Position numbers and translations under genes: made by a program | DNA from: Agromyces aureus | GTDB taxonomy: Bacteria > Actinomycetota > Actinomycetes > Actinomycetales > Microbacteriaceae | Assembly: GCF_001660485.1 (NCBI RefSeq) | Contig: NZ_CP013979.1 | Coordinates: forward strand, 4,092,001 to 4,156,000 | Direction: 5' to 3' | DNA: 64,000 bases | The notes under the pieces: generated by a model | Told to the model about the DNA's origin: nothing | Databases searched by the model: none | Seen by the model: the letters and a program-made list of their open reading frames with translations, nothing else | Shown here: positions 17,301 through 25,392 of the stretch, one piece after another | Layout: each line of letters opens with the position of its first letter | Numbering within the stretch: position 1 is the stretch's first letter

Positions 17301-18957
17301 CGACCGGGATGTCGATCGTCGCAGCATCCTCGGGCACCGTGAAGCTCTGCGGAACGATGGGCGTGAAGTCCGCGGCACTCGTCGGGGCCACCGCGGTCGT
17401 CGAGATCGTCACGTCGAACGCCGGGTGGGTCGCCGGCGAGACCGCGAGCGGCACGGTGGTCGCGCCGCCCTCGGGCACCGAGACATCCGTCGGCAGCGAC
17501 ACCTCGATGGTCTCGCCCTCGCCGACCTCGACGACGACCTTCTCGACCGTCGGGAAGTCGTTCGTATCGAGGTCGAACCCGAAGAACGGCACCTGGATGC
17601 CGTAGGGCGGGTCGCCGAGGTACTGCAGCGGCAGGCCGTTGTTGCCGAGGTCGCTCACGAGGAACCGGACGGTGCACGTGACATCCGTCAGTCCGGTCGC
17701 GTTGAACTCGACCTGGTCGAGCACGTAGTTCATCTCGTCGATCGCGTTCAGCCCGCTCACGACGCCGGCGAACGCGCTGTGCGGGTCGCTCGGGTTGCCG
17801 GTCGCGAACGGCAGGTTCTTCACCTCGTCGGGCAGCGCCGCCATCGCGGCGTCGATCAGCGCCGTCTTGTTCGTCTGGTACTCGGCGTACTCGGGGTCGG
17901 CCGGGTCGGGCTCGAGTCCGAGGTCGAGCGCGTCTTCGAACAGCTGCTCGAGGTCGTCGTAGATCGTGAACGGCGACGCGGGCATCGCGAAGGTGCCGCA
18001 GTCGGCCCACGCGATGAGCAGCCACTCGTCGCCCGGCCCGTCGATGGTGTCGTTGTCGTCCTGCTCGTCGTTGTCCTCGTCGACGACGTTCCAGTCCTCC
18101 TCGTCGGGCTGGCCGACGTCGGATCCGGCGTCGCCGAGGAATCCGGCGCCACCCGACGGCACCTGGAACACCTGGTCGGGCACCTCCACCTCGGGGAACT
18201 CGTTGATCTTCTGCACCCGGATCTCGATGTCGGCGTTCACCGTGTCCATGTCAGGGTCGCCCGGCGACATCAGCAGGTCGATCGTCTCGGGGTTCGAGCC
18301 GTTGTAGTAATACGGGTCGTCGGCGGTGCCGTCGCCGTCGTCATCGGTGTCGGGAATGTAGACGAGCGTCGCGAGGGCCGCGTTCACCTGCGCCGTCGTG
18401 CCGATCAGCGCGACCGCAGATGCGGGCAGGTCGGCGAGCTCGTCCTTGTCGCGCTCGAGCGCCCCGTCGGCGAACTTCAGCACGTCGAAGGGACTGTCGC
18501 CGTCGTCCTCGACCGTGGGCAGGGGGTCGAATGTGAGGTCGCCGTGCGAGACCGAGAGCTGCACGGCGGTGCACCCGCCCACGTTCCAGTCGGGCGCCGC
18601 CATCGCGCAGCCGACCTCGCCCGACTCGATCTCGATCGTGCGCACGTCCTGCGAGATGAGATCGGTGCCGCCGTCGAACTTCAGTTCCCCCTCCGGGATG
18701 ATGGTCGGGAATCCGTCGGGGATCGTGACTGGCAACGACCCTGCCGGCGCCATGTAGAGGCGCGTCGGCGGGTCGACGAGCGACGGTGCGGCAGCGAATG
18801 CAGGGGCTCCGAGGGGCAGCACCACGAGCGTCGCCGTCGCGATCACCGCGAGCAGTGCCTTCACCGGTGCGAGGGAGCGGATGCCGCGCCTCACCGCTCC
18901 AGCGCCCGGTCGGAGGCTCGCCGAGTGGGCCTGGTGCCCGGGGACGCGTTCGGACAT
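14368..18957 (-). CDS. large surface-anchored protein with tandem Ig-like repeats
   Basis: 1529-residue exported protein. It has a signal peptide (residues about 30-55, ending near AFAA), a unique acidic N-terminal region to about 480, and two Calx-beta-like domains (about 485-720, each with SVxEGxATTVPLAVSPATHPAF and TVTIIDDE). Six bacterial Ig-like (Big_12-like) repeats of 107-109 residues follow at about 723-1365, then a HYR-like domain (about 1367-1455) and a Gly/Pro/Ser linker. The C-terminus has IASTG, a hydrophobic span and an Arg-rich tail. IASTG resembles an LAxTG-type sortase signal but is not canonical LPxTG. AGGAGGT precedes the ATG. It is probably a wall-anchored, calcium-binding adhesin or stalk. 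Confidence 0.85.
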   Translation of the reverse strand: MSERVPGHQAHSASLRPGAGAVRRGIRSLAPVKALLAVIATATLVVLPLGAPAFAAAPSLVDPPTRLYMAPAGSLPVTIPDGFPTIIPEGELKFDGGTDLISQDVRTIEIESGEVGCAMAAPDWNVGGCTAVQLSVSHGDLTFDPLPTVEDDGDSPFDVLKFADGALERDKDELADLPASAVALIGTTAQVNAALATLVYIPDTDDDGDGTADDPYYYNGSNPETIDLLMSPGDPDMDTVNADIEIRVQKINEFPEVEVPDQVFQVPSGGAGFLGDAGSDVGQPDEEDWNVVDEDNDEQDDNDTIDGPGDEWLLIAWADCGTFAMPASPFTIYDDLEQLFEDALDLGLEPDPADPEYAEYQTNKTALIDAAMAALPDEVKNLPFATGNPSDPHSAFAGVVSGLNAIDEMNYVLDQVEFNATGLTDVTCTVRFLVSDLGNNGLPLQYLGDPPYGIQVPFFGFDLDTNDFPTVEKVVVEVGEGETIEVSLPTDVSVPEGGATTVPLAVSPATHPAFDVTISTTAVAPTSAADFTPIVPQSFTVPEDAATIDIPVDALQDTDLDPGETYTVTIDGFPAAPPFPAGYDAAITDGSATVTIIDDEVPDELLEVSLPTDVSVAEGAATTVPLAVSPATHPAFSVTVSTLVVPPTSAADFTPINSVDFPVPADAASIDIPVDALQDLALDPGETYQVLIDGVSADPPGFDLAITDGTATVTIIDDETEDTVAPTVTIEQGAAQADPTGTSPVVFEVEFSEPVTGFENTDVVLSGSANPTTAVLSGAGASYTVEVSGMSSDGLVVAEVVAAAGEDAAGNLSEASTSEDNEVTFNGLDEVAPTVTIEQGAAQADPTGTSPVVFEVEFSEPVTGFENTDVVLSGSANPTTAVLSGAGASYTVEVSGMSSDGLVVAEVVAAAGEDAAGNLSEASTSEDNEVTFNGLDEVAPTVTIEQGAAQADPTGTSPVVFEVEFSEPVTGFENTDVVLSGSANPTTAVLSGAGASYTVEVSGMSSDGLVVAEVVAAAGEDAAGNLSEASTSEDNEVTFQYDEGDVTAPTVTIEQGAAQADPTGTSPIVFDVEFSEPVTGFTNTDVVLSGSANPTTAVVSGAGASYTVEVSGMSADGLVIAEVAAGAATDAASNPSAASTSVDNEVTFNGVDEVAPTVTIEQGAAQADPTAVSPIVFEVEFSEPVTGFTNSDVVLSGSANPTTAVVSGAGASYTVEVSGMSANGLVIAEVAAGAATDAASNPSEASTSVDNEVTFQYDEGDVTAPTVTIEQGAAQVDPTAVSPIVFEVEFSEPVTGFTNSDVVLSGSANPTTAVVSGAGASYTVEVSGMSANGLVIAEVAAGAATDAASNPSEASTSVDNEVTFQVVVTPDPLTITVPDDIVVEVPFGETGDNVDFDPPTTTGGVAPVTVDCDANSGDFFPVGVTTVTCTATDSAPDDEIVLFAVVSDSFTITVNEGEEPPPTGGPSTPGTPGGGSTGGTGSGGTGSATGIASTGVDSMPALLVGLAMLLLGAAALRFRTRRAAASARD
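14863..16790. repeat. six tandem ~321-327 bp coding repeats
   Basis: Repeat boundaries recur at about 14863, 15191, 15512, 15839, 16160 and 16481. The three units covering 15839-16790 are nearly base-identical (one difference noticed across a long stretch), including synonymous sites. The other three are more diverged from them but similar to each other. Each unit encodes one Ig-like module (VAPTVTIEQGAAQADPT... to ...DNEVTF). Near-identity at silent positions indicates recent duplication or gene conversion. Confidence 0.9.
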
Positions 18958-19142
18958 CCCGACCTCCTGTGGTCTGGCGCGGGGAACTCACCCAGAGACA
19001 AGCAGCCCTGCCATGGAGCGTCAAGAGCATTCCTCATGTTGATGCCCGATCGGTCTGGCCCCAGTTCGGGGGTACCGTGCGGTACCCGACCGCGCGCCCA
19101 CCCCCGGGCCCCCGACATACGCGATCCGCTTAGGCTTGCCGG

Positions 19143-20183
19143 GTGCGGATCACAGTGCTCGCGGGCGGCGTCGGAGGGTCGCGTTTCGTGCGCGGCGTGC
19201 GGGAGGAATGCGCGAGGCGGTGGCCCGACGGCAACGGCGGCACCGCGGCATCCGTCACCGTGATCGTGAACACCGGCGACGACATCTGGCTCTCGGGCGT
19301 GCGACTCATGCCCGACTTCGACTCGCTGCTCTACTCGCTCGCTGGCGTCAACGACACCGAGCGCGGCTGGGGTCGCGCGGGCGAGACCGAGCGGGTGGCC
19401 GCCGAGCTGCGCGAGTGGGGCGTGGGATGGCCCTGGTTCACGCTCGGCGACCTCGATCTCGGCACCCACCTCGCGCGAACGTCGTGGCTCCGCGACGGCC
19501 TCACGGTCTCGGACGTCTGCGAGCGGCTGCAGCGGCGCTGGCCGCTCGGGGTGCGGCTCCTGCCCTCGACCGACACCGAGGTCGACACGCACGTCGTCGT
19601 GGATGCCGCTGACCTGGCGTCGCATGACGCGCCTCCGCCCCTCGGAGCGCCGTTGCGCGCCGAGATGCACTTCCAGGAGTGGTGGACCCGCTATCGCGCG
19701 ACCGTGCCCGCACGCGAGTTCCGCCAGCGCAACCTGGCGACTGCGCGTCCGGCGCGGGGCGTGGTCGAGGCGATCGCCGACGCCGACCTCGTGCTCGTCG
19801 CCCCGTCGAACCCGGTCGTGTCGATCGGCACGATCCTCGCCGTGCCCGGCATGCACGAGGCACTGGCGGCGACGGCGGCGCCCGTCGTCGGCGTCTCCCC
19901 GATCATCGGCGGCAAGGTCGTGCGCGGCATGGCCGATGCGTGCCTTCCCGCGATCGGCGTCGAGACGAGTGCCGAGGCGGTCGGTCGGCACTACGGCTTC
20001 CGTCGCGACGGCGGGCTCCTCGACGCATGGCTCGTCGACGAGACGGATGCCGCGGCGGCGGGTTCGCTGACCGAAGGCGGCCTGCTCGCGGCATCCGCCC
20101 CGCTCTGGATGCACGACCTCGACCGCTCGGCCGACCTCGCCGGCGCGGCGATCGACCTCGGAACCGCCGCACGGAGCGCCTGA
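19143..20183 (+). CDS. cofD: 2-phospho-L-lactate transferase (F420-0 synthesis)
   Basis: 346-residue CofD/FbiA family protein. It starts MRITVLAGGVGGSRFVRGV and contains VIVNTGDDIWLSGVRLMPDFDS, GWPWFTLGDLDLGTH, LVLVAPSNPVVSIGTILAVPG and SPIIGGKVVRGMA, all hallmark CofD segments. It joins FO with the GTP-activated lactyl/enolpyruvyl phosphate made by CofC/FbiD, giving (dehydro-)F420-0. The start is GTG, 185 bases from the divergent surface-protein gene. The partner genes cofC and cofE are 27 kb away in this window rather than adjacent, unlike the fbiAB arrangement of mycobacteria. Confidence 0.95.
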   Translation: MRITVLAGGVGGSRFVRGVREECARRWPDGNGGTAASVTVIVNTGDDIWLSGVRLMPDFDSLLYSLAGVNDTERGWGRAGETERVAAELREWGVGWPWFTLGDLDLGTHLARTSWLRDGLTVSDVCERLQRRWPLGVRLLPSTDTEVDTHVVVDAADLASHDAPPPLGAPLRAEMHFQEWWTRYRATVPAREFRQRNLATARPARGVVEAIADADLVLVAPSNPVVSIGTILAVPGMHEALAATAAPVVGVSPIIGGKVVRGMADACLPAIGVETSAEAVGRHYGFRRDGGLLDAWLVDETDAAAAGSLTEGGLLAASAPLWMHDLDRSADLAGAAIDLGTAARSA

Positions 20184-20201
20184 GCGCGTAGCGTTGCCCG
20201 C

Positions 20202-20675
20202 ATGGCGTACTTCAGCGAGACCCGCCACGACCTGCTCGACGGGGTCGCCCGGGAGTTCCTGCATCTGACCCCGCGAGGCCGACGACTCGTCGCGATCGAG
20301 GGCCTCGACGCCGTGCGTGCCGCGCGGTTCGCCGACGACCTCGCCGCGACGTTCGAGGCGCAGGGGCAGACCGTGGCGCGGCGCTCGCTCGGCGACGTCG
20401 ACGAGGCGAAGCTGCGAGCCGAGACGATCGAGCCGTTCCGCGCAGGCACGCTCGACGGGGCGAGCGACCCCGACACCGTGCTCGTGGTCGACGGGCGCCG
20501 CCTGCTGAACGAGAAGGTGCGCGGCATCTGGCACTTCACGGTCTGGGTGCTCGCGGGCGAGGAGCTGCCGCACGCGGGCGTCAACGTCATCGTCGACGCG
20601 ACCCTCGACTCGCACCCCAGGCGCTTCTTCTACGACTACTGCGCGCTGCCGCCGAGCGTCGGCGAGCTGCGCTGA
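20202..20675 (+). CDS. uridine-kinase-like protein lacking an intact P-loop
   Basis: 157-residue cytoplasmic protein 18 bases after cofD and convergent with the dioxygenase operon. The middle VLVVDGRRLLNEKVRGIWHFTVWV and the end VIVDATLDSHPRRFFYDYCALP recall uridine-kinase-like P-loop proteins. Where a Walker A (GxxxxGK[ST]) should follow the first strand, only VAIEGLDAVRAARFADDLA is present, without Gly-Lys. Either it is a catalytically inactive relative or the match is superficial. Function unknown; co-transcription with cofD is plausible. Confidence 0.6.
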   Translation: MAYFSETRHDLLDGVAREFLHLTPRGRRLVAIEGLDAVRAARFADDLAATFEAQGQTVARRSLGDVDEAKLRAETIEPFRAGTLDGASDPDTVLVVDGRRLLNEKVRGIWHFTVWVLAGEELPHAGVNVIVDATLDSHPRRFFYDYCALPPSVGELR

Positions 20676-20684
20676 CCCGCCGGA

Positions 20685-21032
20685 TCACGGAATGTAGTCG
20701 ACCACCCCGTGCGGCACGACCGCGGCGCGGTACCGCTCGACGAGCTCGCGCCAGCCCGACTCCGGCGTGAACTCGTGGGCGTGCACGGCCTCGGTGAAGT
20801 GCCACAGCAGGTACGGATGCGCACCGAGCGCGTAGAGCGCCGCGATGTCGCGAGCGGCGAACGCGGCGCGCTCCTCGTCGGTGAGCACCCGGTCGTCGGT
20901 CGCCGCCTCGGGCCCGACCCCCTCGACCAGCCAGCGGTCGACGTACGCCGCGGGGTCGGCCGCGTACTCGGCGACGCGCGCGTCGGAGAGCTCCACGAAG
21001 CGCATGAACTTGTCGACCATGTAGCGGCTCAT
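20685..21032 (-). CDS. LigA-like small subunit of class III extradiol dioxygenase
   Basis: 115-residue, mostly helical protein resembling the alpha subunit of protocatechuate 4,5-dioxygenase: short length, ALYALGAHPYLLWHFTEAVH near the middle, and partner gene directly upstream. Its start overlaps the LigB-like gene's stop (TGATG). LigA-type subunits cap the active site of LigB and do not bind the iron. It is the last gene of the five-gene minus-strand operon starting at 25092. Confidence 0.8.
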   Translation of the reverse strand: MSRYMVDKFMRFVELSDARVAEYAADPAAYVDRWLVEGVGPEAATDDRVLTDEERAAFAARDIAALYALGAHPYLLWHFTEAVHAHEFTPESGWRELVERYRAAVVPHGVVDYIP

Positions 21033-21874
21033 CAGCGGGTCTCCCACAGGAAGAAGGGGCTCGACGCGAACCGGGACTCGGTCACGTCGGCGAAGTCGGC
21101 GGGGCGTCCGCCCATCGCGGCGAGCGCGGCGACGGCGTTGAGGAACTGGGAGGTCATACAGCCGGCCTCGAGCATGCGATCGAAGTCGCTGCAGCCGGCG
21201 ATCGCGCCGTCGAGGTCGCCGGCGCGCATCCACGCGGCGGCCGACCGGTCGAACGCGGGGTCGGGCGACCCTGCGAAGGTGCGCGGGCCGCCGACGTCGT
21301 TGGCCATGTGGCCCGAGGTGAGCAGGGCGACGCGCGCGTCGGATTCCCATGCCTCGACCGCCGATCGCACGTGCTCGCCCAGGGCGACGAACCGACGCAC
21401 CGACGGCACGGGCGGCATCGACGCGTTCGTGTGGATCGGCACGACGGGCACGTCGAGCTCCGGCCGCACGTACTGCAACGGGATCACGAAGCTGTGGTCG
21501 AGCCGCCACTCGAGGCTCACCGAGAAGTCGATCGCCTCGGGCTGCACCGTGCGGCCGGTGATCTCGTCGGCGAGCTCGCGGTGGCCTTCGAGCTCGACGT
21601 ACTCCATGCCGAACGTGCGCACCTCGTTCTCCCACGTGCCGTGGTACGACTCGGCCTTGCCGACGACGAACGCGGGCGAGTTCTCGTACGAGAACTGCCG
21701 CAGGTGGTCGGTGCCGATCACGACGACCACGTCGACCTCATGGTCGGCGAACGACCGGCGGAATCGGTCGAAGTTCGCCGCGACGCCCGCGAGGTCGTCG
21801 GGCATCGGGTCGCGCATCGCGCGCCAGAGCAGCGGGTTGTGGGGCGTGGCCGCCGCCATCACGAGCTTCGCCAT
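21032..21874 (-). CDS. LigB-like catalytic subunit of class III extradiol dioxygenase
   Basis: 280-residue protein of the LigB superfamily. Expected metal ligands His12 (ATPHNPLLW) and His57 (IGTDHLRQF) are present, and His127 (LDHSFVIPLQY) matches the catalytic acid/base region. The third ligand, usually Glu in a PE[FW]DR-like motif, falls in SPDPAFDRSAA, where Ala occupies the usual Glu position and an Asp sits two residues earlier. Either the ligand is the Asp or the alignment shifts. It would cleave a catechol-like or hydroxylated heteroaromatic ring. The substrate is not determinable here. Confidence 0.82.
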   Translation of the reverse strand: MAKLVMAAATPHNPLLWRAMRDPMPDDLAGVAANFDRFRRSFADHEVDVVVVIGTDHLRQFSYENSPAFVVGKAESYHGTWENEVRTFGMEYVELEGHRELADEITGRTVQPEAIDFSVSLEWRLDHSFVIPLQYVRPELDVPVVPIHTNASMPPVPSVRRFVALGEHVRSAVEAWESDARVALLTSGHMANDVGGPRTFAGSPDPAFDRSAAAWMRAGDLDGAIAGCSDFDRMLEAGCMTSQFLNAVAALAAMGGRPADFADVTESRFASSPFFLWETR

Positions 21875-21913
21875 GTACAGCCTCTCAGCTTGTCGGTTCT
21901 CGGATGTCGGAGC

Positions 21914-22777
21914 TCAGAGCCCGAACAGGGTGCGGGCGTTGTCGAGCAGGATCTTCTGTCGAGACTCGGGCTTCAGTCCGAGCTCGTCGAACTCGCTCAT
22001 CCACCGGTCGGCGGTCATCACGGGCCAGTCCGAGCCGAACAGCACCCGGTCGCTGATGAGCGAGTCGGCGTAGCGCACGACCTCGGGCGGCAGGTACTTC
22101 GGCGCCCAGCCCGAGAGGTCGAGGTACACGTTCGACTTGTGCCAGACCATCGCGAGGTTCTCGAGGTGCCACGGCCACGCGGGGTGCGCGCTGATGATCT
22201 TGAGCTCGGGGAACTCCGCCGCGACGTCATCGATGTAGGGCACGGGCCTCGCGTTCTCGAGGCGGTAGCCGCCGCCGCCCGGCGTTCCGGCGCCGGCTCC
22301 CGGAAAGCCGGAGTGGAACATCACGACGAGCCCGAGCTCGGCGCACGTCTCCCAGATCGGGAAGAAGCGCCGGTCGTTCGCGAGGAACTTCTGCCGCGAC
22401 GGGTTCAATTCGCCGACGCCCTTGATGCCGTACTCGGCGTGCATGCGCCGGATCTCGGCGACGGCCGCCTCGCCCTTCCACGGGTCGATGCCCGCGAACG
22501 CGAGGAACACGTCGGGGTGGTCGACCTGCGCCCGGCCGAGCAGGTCGTTCGGCGCGCCCTTGATGCCCGAGGTCGTCTCGGAGTCGGAGTTCACGATGAC
22601 CGCCATCATCTTGCGGTCGCGGTACTGGTCGGCCTGCTCGGCGAAGCTCACGGCCGGCCGCTCGCGCCCGAAGTGCTTCGCCATCTGCTGGTGCCGCTGC
22701 CCCATCGCCGCGAGGAACTCCTCGGTCTGCGGGTGCGTGTGCACGTCGATCGCGACGAGGTCGTCGATGGCGCTCAT
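21914..22777 (-). CDS. amidohydrolase-2 family metal-dependent hydrolase/decarboxylase
   Basis: 287-residue TIM-barrel enzyme of the ACMSD/gamma-resorcylate decarboxylase superfamily (amidohydrolase_2). Visible metal/catalytic residues are His13 and His15 (DVHTHPQ), His155 (MFHSGFPG), His198 (ISAHPAWPWHL) and Asp250 (FGSDWPVM). Family members decarboxylate or hydrate ring-cleavage products, which fits the adjacent extradiol dioxygenase genes. Its ATG overlaps the upstream CoA-transferase stop (ATGA). Confidence 0.85.
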   Translation of the reverse strand: MSAIDDLVAIDVHTHPQTEEFLAAMGQRHQQMAKHFGRERPAVSFAEQADQYRDRKMMAVIVNSDSETTSGIKGAPNDLLGRAQVDHPDVFLAFAGIDPWKGEAAVAEIRRMHAEYGIKGVGELNPSRQKFLANDRRFFPIWETCAELGLVVMFHSGFPGAGAGTPGGGGYRLENARPVPYIDDVAAEFPELKIISAHPAWPWHLENLAMVWHKSNVYLDLSGWAPKYLPPEVVRYADSLISDRVLFGSDWPVMTADRWMSEFDELGLKPESRQKILLDNARTLFGL

Positions 22778-24024
22778 GCGGTGGTCCCTTCGATGGTGGG
22801 GGCGGATGCCGCGGCGGTGCGCTCGGCCCCGTCGCCGTGGGTGTCGGCGCGGTGTTCGCCGCCGCGGTTCTCGAAACCGCCGAGCACGGCCCCATTGTCC
22901 GCGCCGAGGCGGGGCGCCGCACGCAGCTCGGGCCGCCCGCTGCGGTGGAACCTCGTGCTCGGGGCCGGAACCCGCAGCGCCGCGCCATCGGGTCCGACGA
23001 TCTCTTCGACGAGGCCCATCGACGCGATCTGCGGGTCATCGAACAGGTCGGCGACGGTGTTCAGCGGGCCGTGGGGGATGTCGGCGGCCGCGAGCCGGTC
23101 CAGCCAGTGCTGCCGCGGCATCCGCTCGGTGATGGCCTTGAGCTCGACGTCGAGCTCGTCGTAGTTGCGCACGCGAGCCTCGCGGCTCGAGAAGCGGGGG
23201 TCGGATGCCAGGGTCGGCGTCTCGAGCACGCCCACGAGGCCGACCCAGAACTTCTCGGGCACCGACATGTGGATCACGAACGCGCGCCCGTCGGACCCGA
23301 CGCACGCATAGGCCTGGGCCCGCCGGGGCCGCGAGTCGGGCCCCGCGACCTGGCCGGTCTCGAGGTAGGTCGACGCGGCCTCGGTGAGGAAGTCGATGAG
23401 CGAGCCGACCATCGACACTTCGAGGTGCTCACCGTCGCCGGAGCCGTCGCGGGCATCCCGGGCGTGCAGCGCCGCGAGCACGGCCTGCGAGGCCGACATG
23501 CCCGAGAGCAGGTCGGAGAACGCGGGCCCGAGCGGGCGCAGGGTCTCGGCGGGCACGACCTGGCTGTACATCGCGCCGACCGCCGAGATGACGGTGTCGT
23601 AGGCGGGGCGCTTCGCGTAGGGCCCGTCGGCGCCGAAGCCCGTGATCGAGCACGTGATCAGGCGGGGGTTGAGCGCGTGCAGCGCCTCTGGCCCGAAGCC
23701 GAGGCGCGCGGCGACGCCCGGGCGGAAGTTCTCGATAAGCACGTCGGCCGTGCGCGCGAGCTCGAGCAGCTCGGCGAGCCCGCTCTCGGACTTGAGGTCG
23801 AGCGTCACGGCGCGCTTGCCGCGGTTGTAGGCCGCGAACTGCGGGCTCATCGTGCCGTTGCCCTCCCAGCGTCGCATCGGGTCGCCATCGGGCGCCTCGA
23901 CCTTGACCACGTCGGCGCCGAGGTCGGCGAGCAGCTTCGCGGCGTACGGCCCAGAGATGTACTGGCCGAGCTCGATCACCCGGATGCCGCTGAGCGGGCC
24001 GGCCTCGGGTCGGTGCATGTTCAT
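22774..24024 (-). CDS. CaiB/BaiF (class III) CoA-transferase
   Basis: 416-residue family III acyl-CoA transferase. It begins PLSGIRVIELGQYISGPYAAKLLADLGADVVKVE, with NRGKRAVTLDLKS and the catalytic Asp171 in GPAFSDLLSG. It transfers CoA between carboxylic acids. The last ~40 residues form a low-complexity Ala/Thr/His tail not typical of the family, ending in the ATGA overlap with the amidohydrolase gene. In this operon it probably activates a dicarboxylic or aromatic acid. Confidence 0.92.
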   Translation of the reverse strand: MNMHRPEAGPLSGIRVIELGQYISGPYAAKLLADLGADVVKVEAPDGDPMRRWEGNGTMSPQFAAYNRGKRAVTLDLKSESGLAELLELARTADVLIENFRPGVAARLGFGPEALHALNPRLITCSITGFGADGPYAKRPAYDTVISAVGAMYSQVVPAETLRPLGPAFSDLLSGMSASQAVLAALHARDARDGSGDGEHLEVSMVGSLIDFLTEAASTYLETGQVAGPDSRPRRAQAYACVGSDGRAFVIHMSVPEKFWVGLVGVLETPTLASDPRFSSREARVRNYDELDVELKAITERMPRQHWLDRLAAADIPHGPLNTVADLFDDPQIASMGLVEEIVGPDGAALRVPAPSTRFHRSGRPELRAAPRLGADNGAVLGGFENRGGEHRADTHGDGAERTAAASAPTIEGTTA

Positions 24025-24087
24025 CCGGTCGGGTCCTCTCGACGGGTTCGGGCTCGTGCGCGGGCTTCTGCACGGGCGGCGCTGGCG

Positions 24088-25092
24088 TCACACCACATCG
24101 ATGACCACCTTGCCCCGAGGCGAGGCGCCGAAGCCGCGGTACGCGCCGACGATGTCGTCGAGCGGATGCCGCGAGCCGATGATCGGCGCGATCGAGCCGT
24201 TCTGCACGTGTCGCAGTGCGCGGCGCACGTGCTCGTAGTCGGCGCTCGCGACGCCGCGCAACTGCTTGCGCTTGAGGTACAGGTCACGGGCGTCGAGTTC
24301 GAGGCGGGCATCGACCGAGGCGGAGCAGAACACCGCGCGGCCGCCCCACCCGAGTGCCGCGACGCCCGCGGCGATCGTGGGGCCGTGGCCGCTCACGTCG
24401 ATCGCGACGTCGAACGGCCCGGCCTCCTCGAGGCGAGCGGCGAGTTTGTCGGTATCGGCGGCGACGACACGCTCGACCCCGTCGGCGCGGGGGAGTTCGC
24501 TGCGCGACGCGGCGACCACCGTCGCACCCAGGAGCCGCGCGTAGGCGACGGCCGTGTGCCCGAGCGTGCCGCCCGCGCCCGTGACGAGCACGCGGTCGGC
24601 GGCGGTGACCGCTGCGGCGTCGAAGGCGTTGATGACGATCGGCAGGCTGTGGACGGTCGCGCTCGCGATGGCGGCGTCGAGGCCGTGGCGATCGAACGCG
24701 TTGCGCGCGGGCACGACCACGTACTCGGCCGCTCCCCCGTCGCGGTGCACGCCGAGCACGGTCTGCGCCGGGCAGTCGGCCTCGTGCCCGAGCGCGCAGC
24801 GCACGCAGTCGCCGCACGGGATGTTCGGCTTGACGACGACCGCCTGGCCGAGCCGACCACGGTCGACGCCCTCGCCGAGCTCGACGATGACACCGGCCGG
24901 ATCGAGTCCGAGCACGCGCGGAAGCCGGGCGGCCCGCCCCGGGCCGAGGCCGGCGATGACGTTGAGGTCGAGCTGGTTGAGGCTCACGGCCTCGACGGCG
25001 ATCACCACCTCGCCCGGCCCGGGGCTCGGGCGCTGCACGTCGGCGACGTGCAGGCCCGCGAGGCCGTTGGTCTGCAGTCGTGCCGCTCGCAT
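24088..25092 (-). CDS. zinc-type medium-chain alcohol dehydrogenase/reductase
   Basis: 334-residue MDR superfamily protein with a GroES-like N-terminal domain carrying the structural-zinc cysteines CGDCVRCALGHEADC and a Rossmann domain with VLVTGAGGTLGHTAV. The catalytic-zinc Cys of classical ADHs (around residue 40) is replaced in SLNQLDLNVIAG, so the enzyme may be a reductase that does not use catalytic zinc. The ATG at 25092, preceded by GGGAGCGAGGG, is preferred over a codon 30 residues upstream that lies inside the promoter. First gene of the dioxygenase operon. Confidence 0.85.
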   Translation of the reverse strand: MRAARLQTNGLAGLHVADVQRPSPGPGEVVIAVEAVSLNQLDLNVIAGLGPGRAARLPRVLGLDPAGVIVELGEGVDRGRLGQAVVVKPNIPCGDCVRCALGHEADCPAQTVLGVHRDGGAAEYVVVPARNAFDRHGLDAAIASATVHSLPIVINAFDAAAVTAADRVLVTGAGGTLGHTAVAYARLLGATVVAASRSELPRADGVERVVAADTDKLAARLEEAGPFDVAIDVSGHGPTIAAGVAALGWGGRAVFCSASVDARLELDARDLYLKRKQLRGVASADYEHVRRALRHVQNGSIAPIIGSRHPLDDIVGAYRGFGASPRGKVVIDVV

Positions 25093-25139
25093 CCGACCCT
25101 CGCTCCCGCTTCGGTCACGACCTTCGATGTCGTGATTTC

Positions 25140-25173
25140 TGGATACCGTATCCAATCTGCGACGACGTGTCCA
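25140..25173 (-). promoter_or_regulatory. promoter with palindromic operator over the -10 (dioxygenase operon)
   Basis: Reading the minus strand, TGGACA (25173-25168), exactly 17 bases, then TACGGT (25150-25145) form a good -35/-10 pair (TANNNT-type -10). The perfect 15-bp palindrome TGGATACCGTATCCA (25140-25154) covers the -10, so a bound regulator would block RNA polymerase. Predicted transcript start is about 45 bases before the dehydrogenase ATG. Confidence 0.7.
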
Positions 25174-25290
25174 CTGCCTCACGGGCCGCCGCAGACATCC
25201 GATCGCCCCGAATCAGCCTGCACCCGACGTCGCGAATCTGCCCGGAAGTCGCCGAAATCCAACCGTGACCATCGGCTTCGCCCGGAATCA

Positions 25291-25324
25291 TGGACAGCTC
25301 ACAGGATTTTGGATACGGTATCCG
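25291..25324 (+). promoter_or_regulatory. promoter with palindromic operator over the -10 (binding-protein gene)
   Basis: TGGACA (25291-25296), 17 bases, TACGGT (25314-25319), overlapped by TGGATACGGTATCCG (25310-25324), one base short of the perfect palindrome at 25140. Hexamers, spacing and operator position are the same as in the divergent promoter, so both directions should respond together to one GntR/FCD-like repressor. That repressor's gene is not adjacent. Confidence 0.7.
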
Positions 25325-25392
25325 TCAATTCGCACGAGGCTCCGCACTCTGCGGCAGGCCCCGTTCGAGACACCCCTTGAGAATGGAGAGTC

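Noticed and set aside
22837..25380. 847-residue open frame opposite the CoA-transferase and dehydrogenase genes
   Set aside because: Composition dominated by Arg, Gly, Val, Asp and His without family sequence. The opposite strand has three intact recognisable genes.
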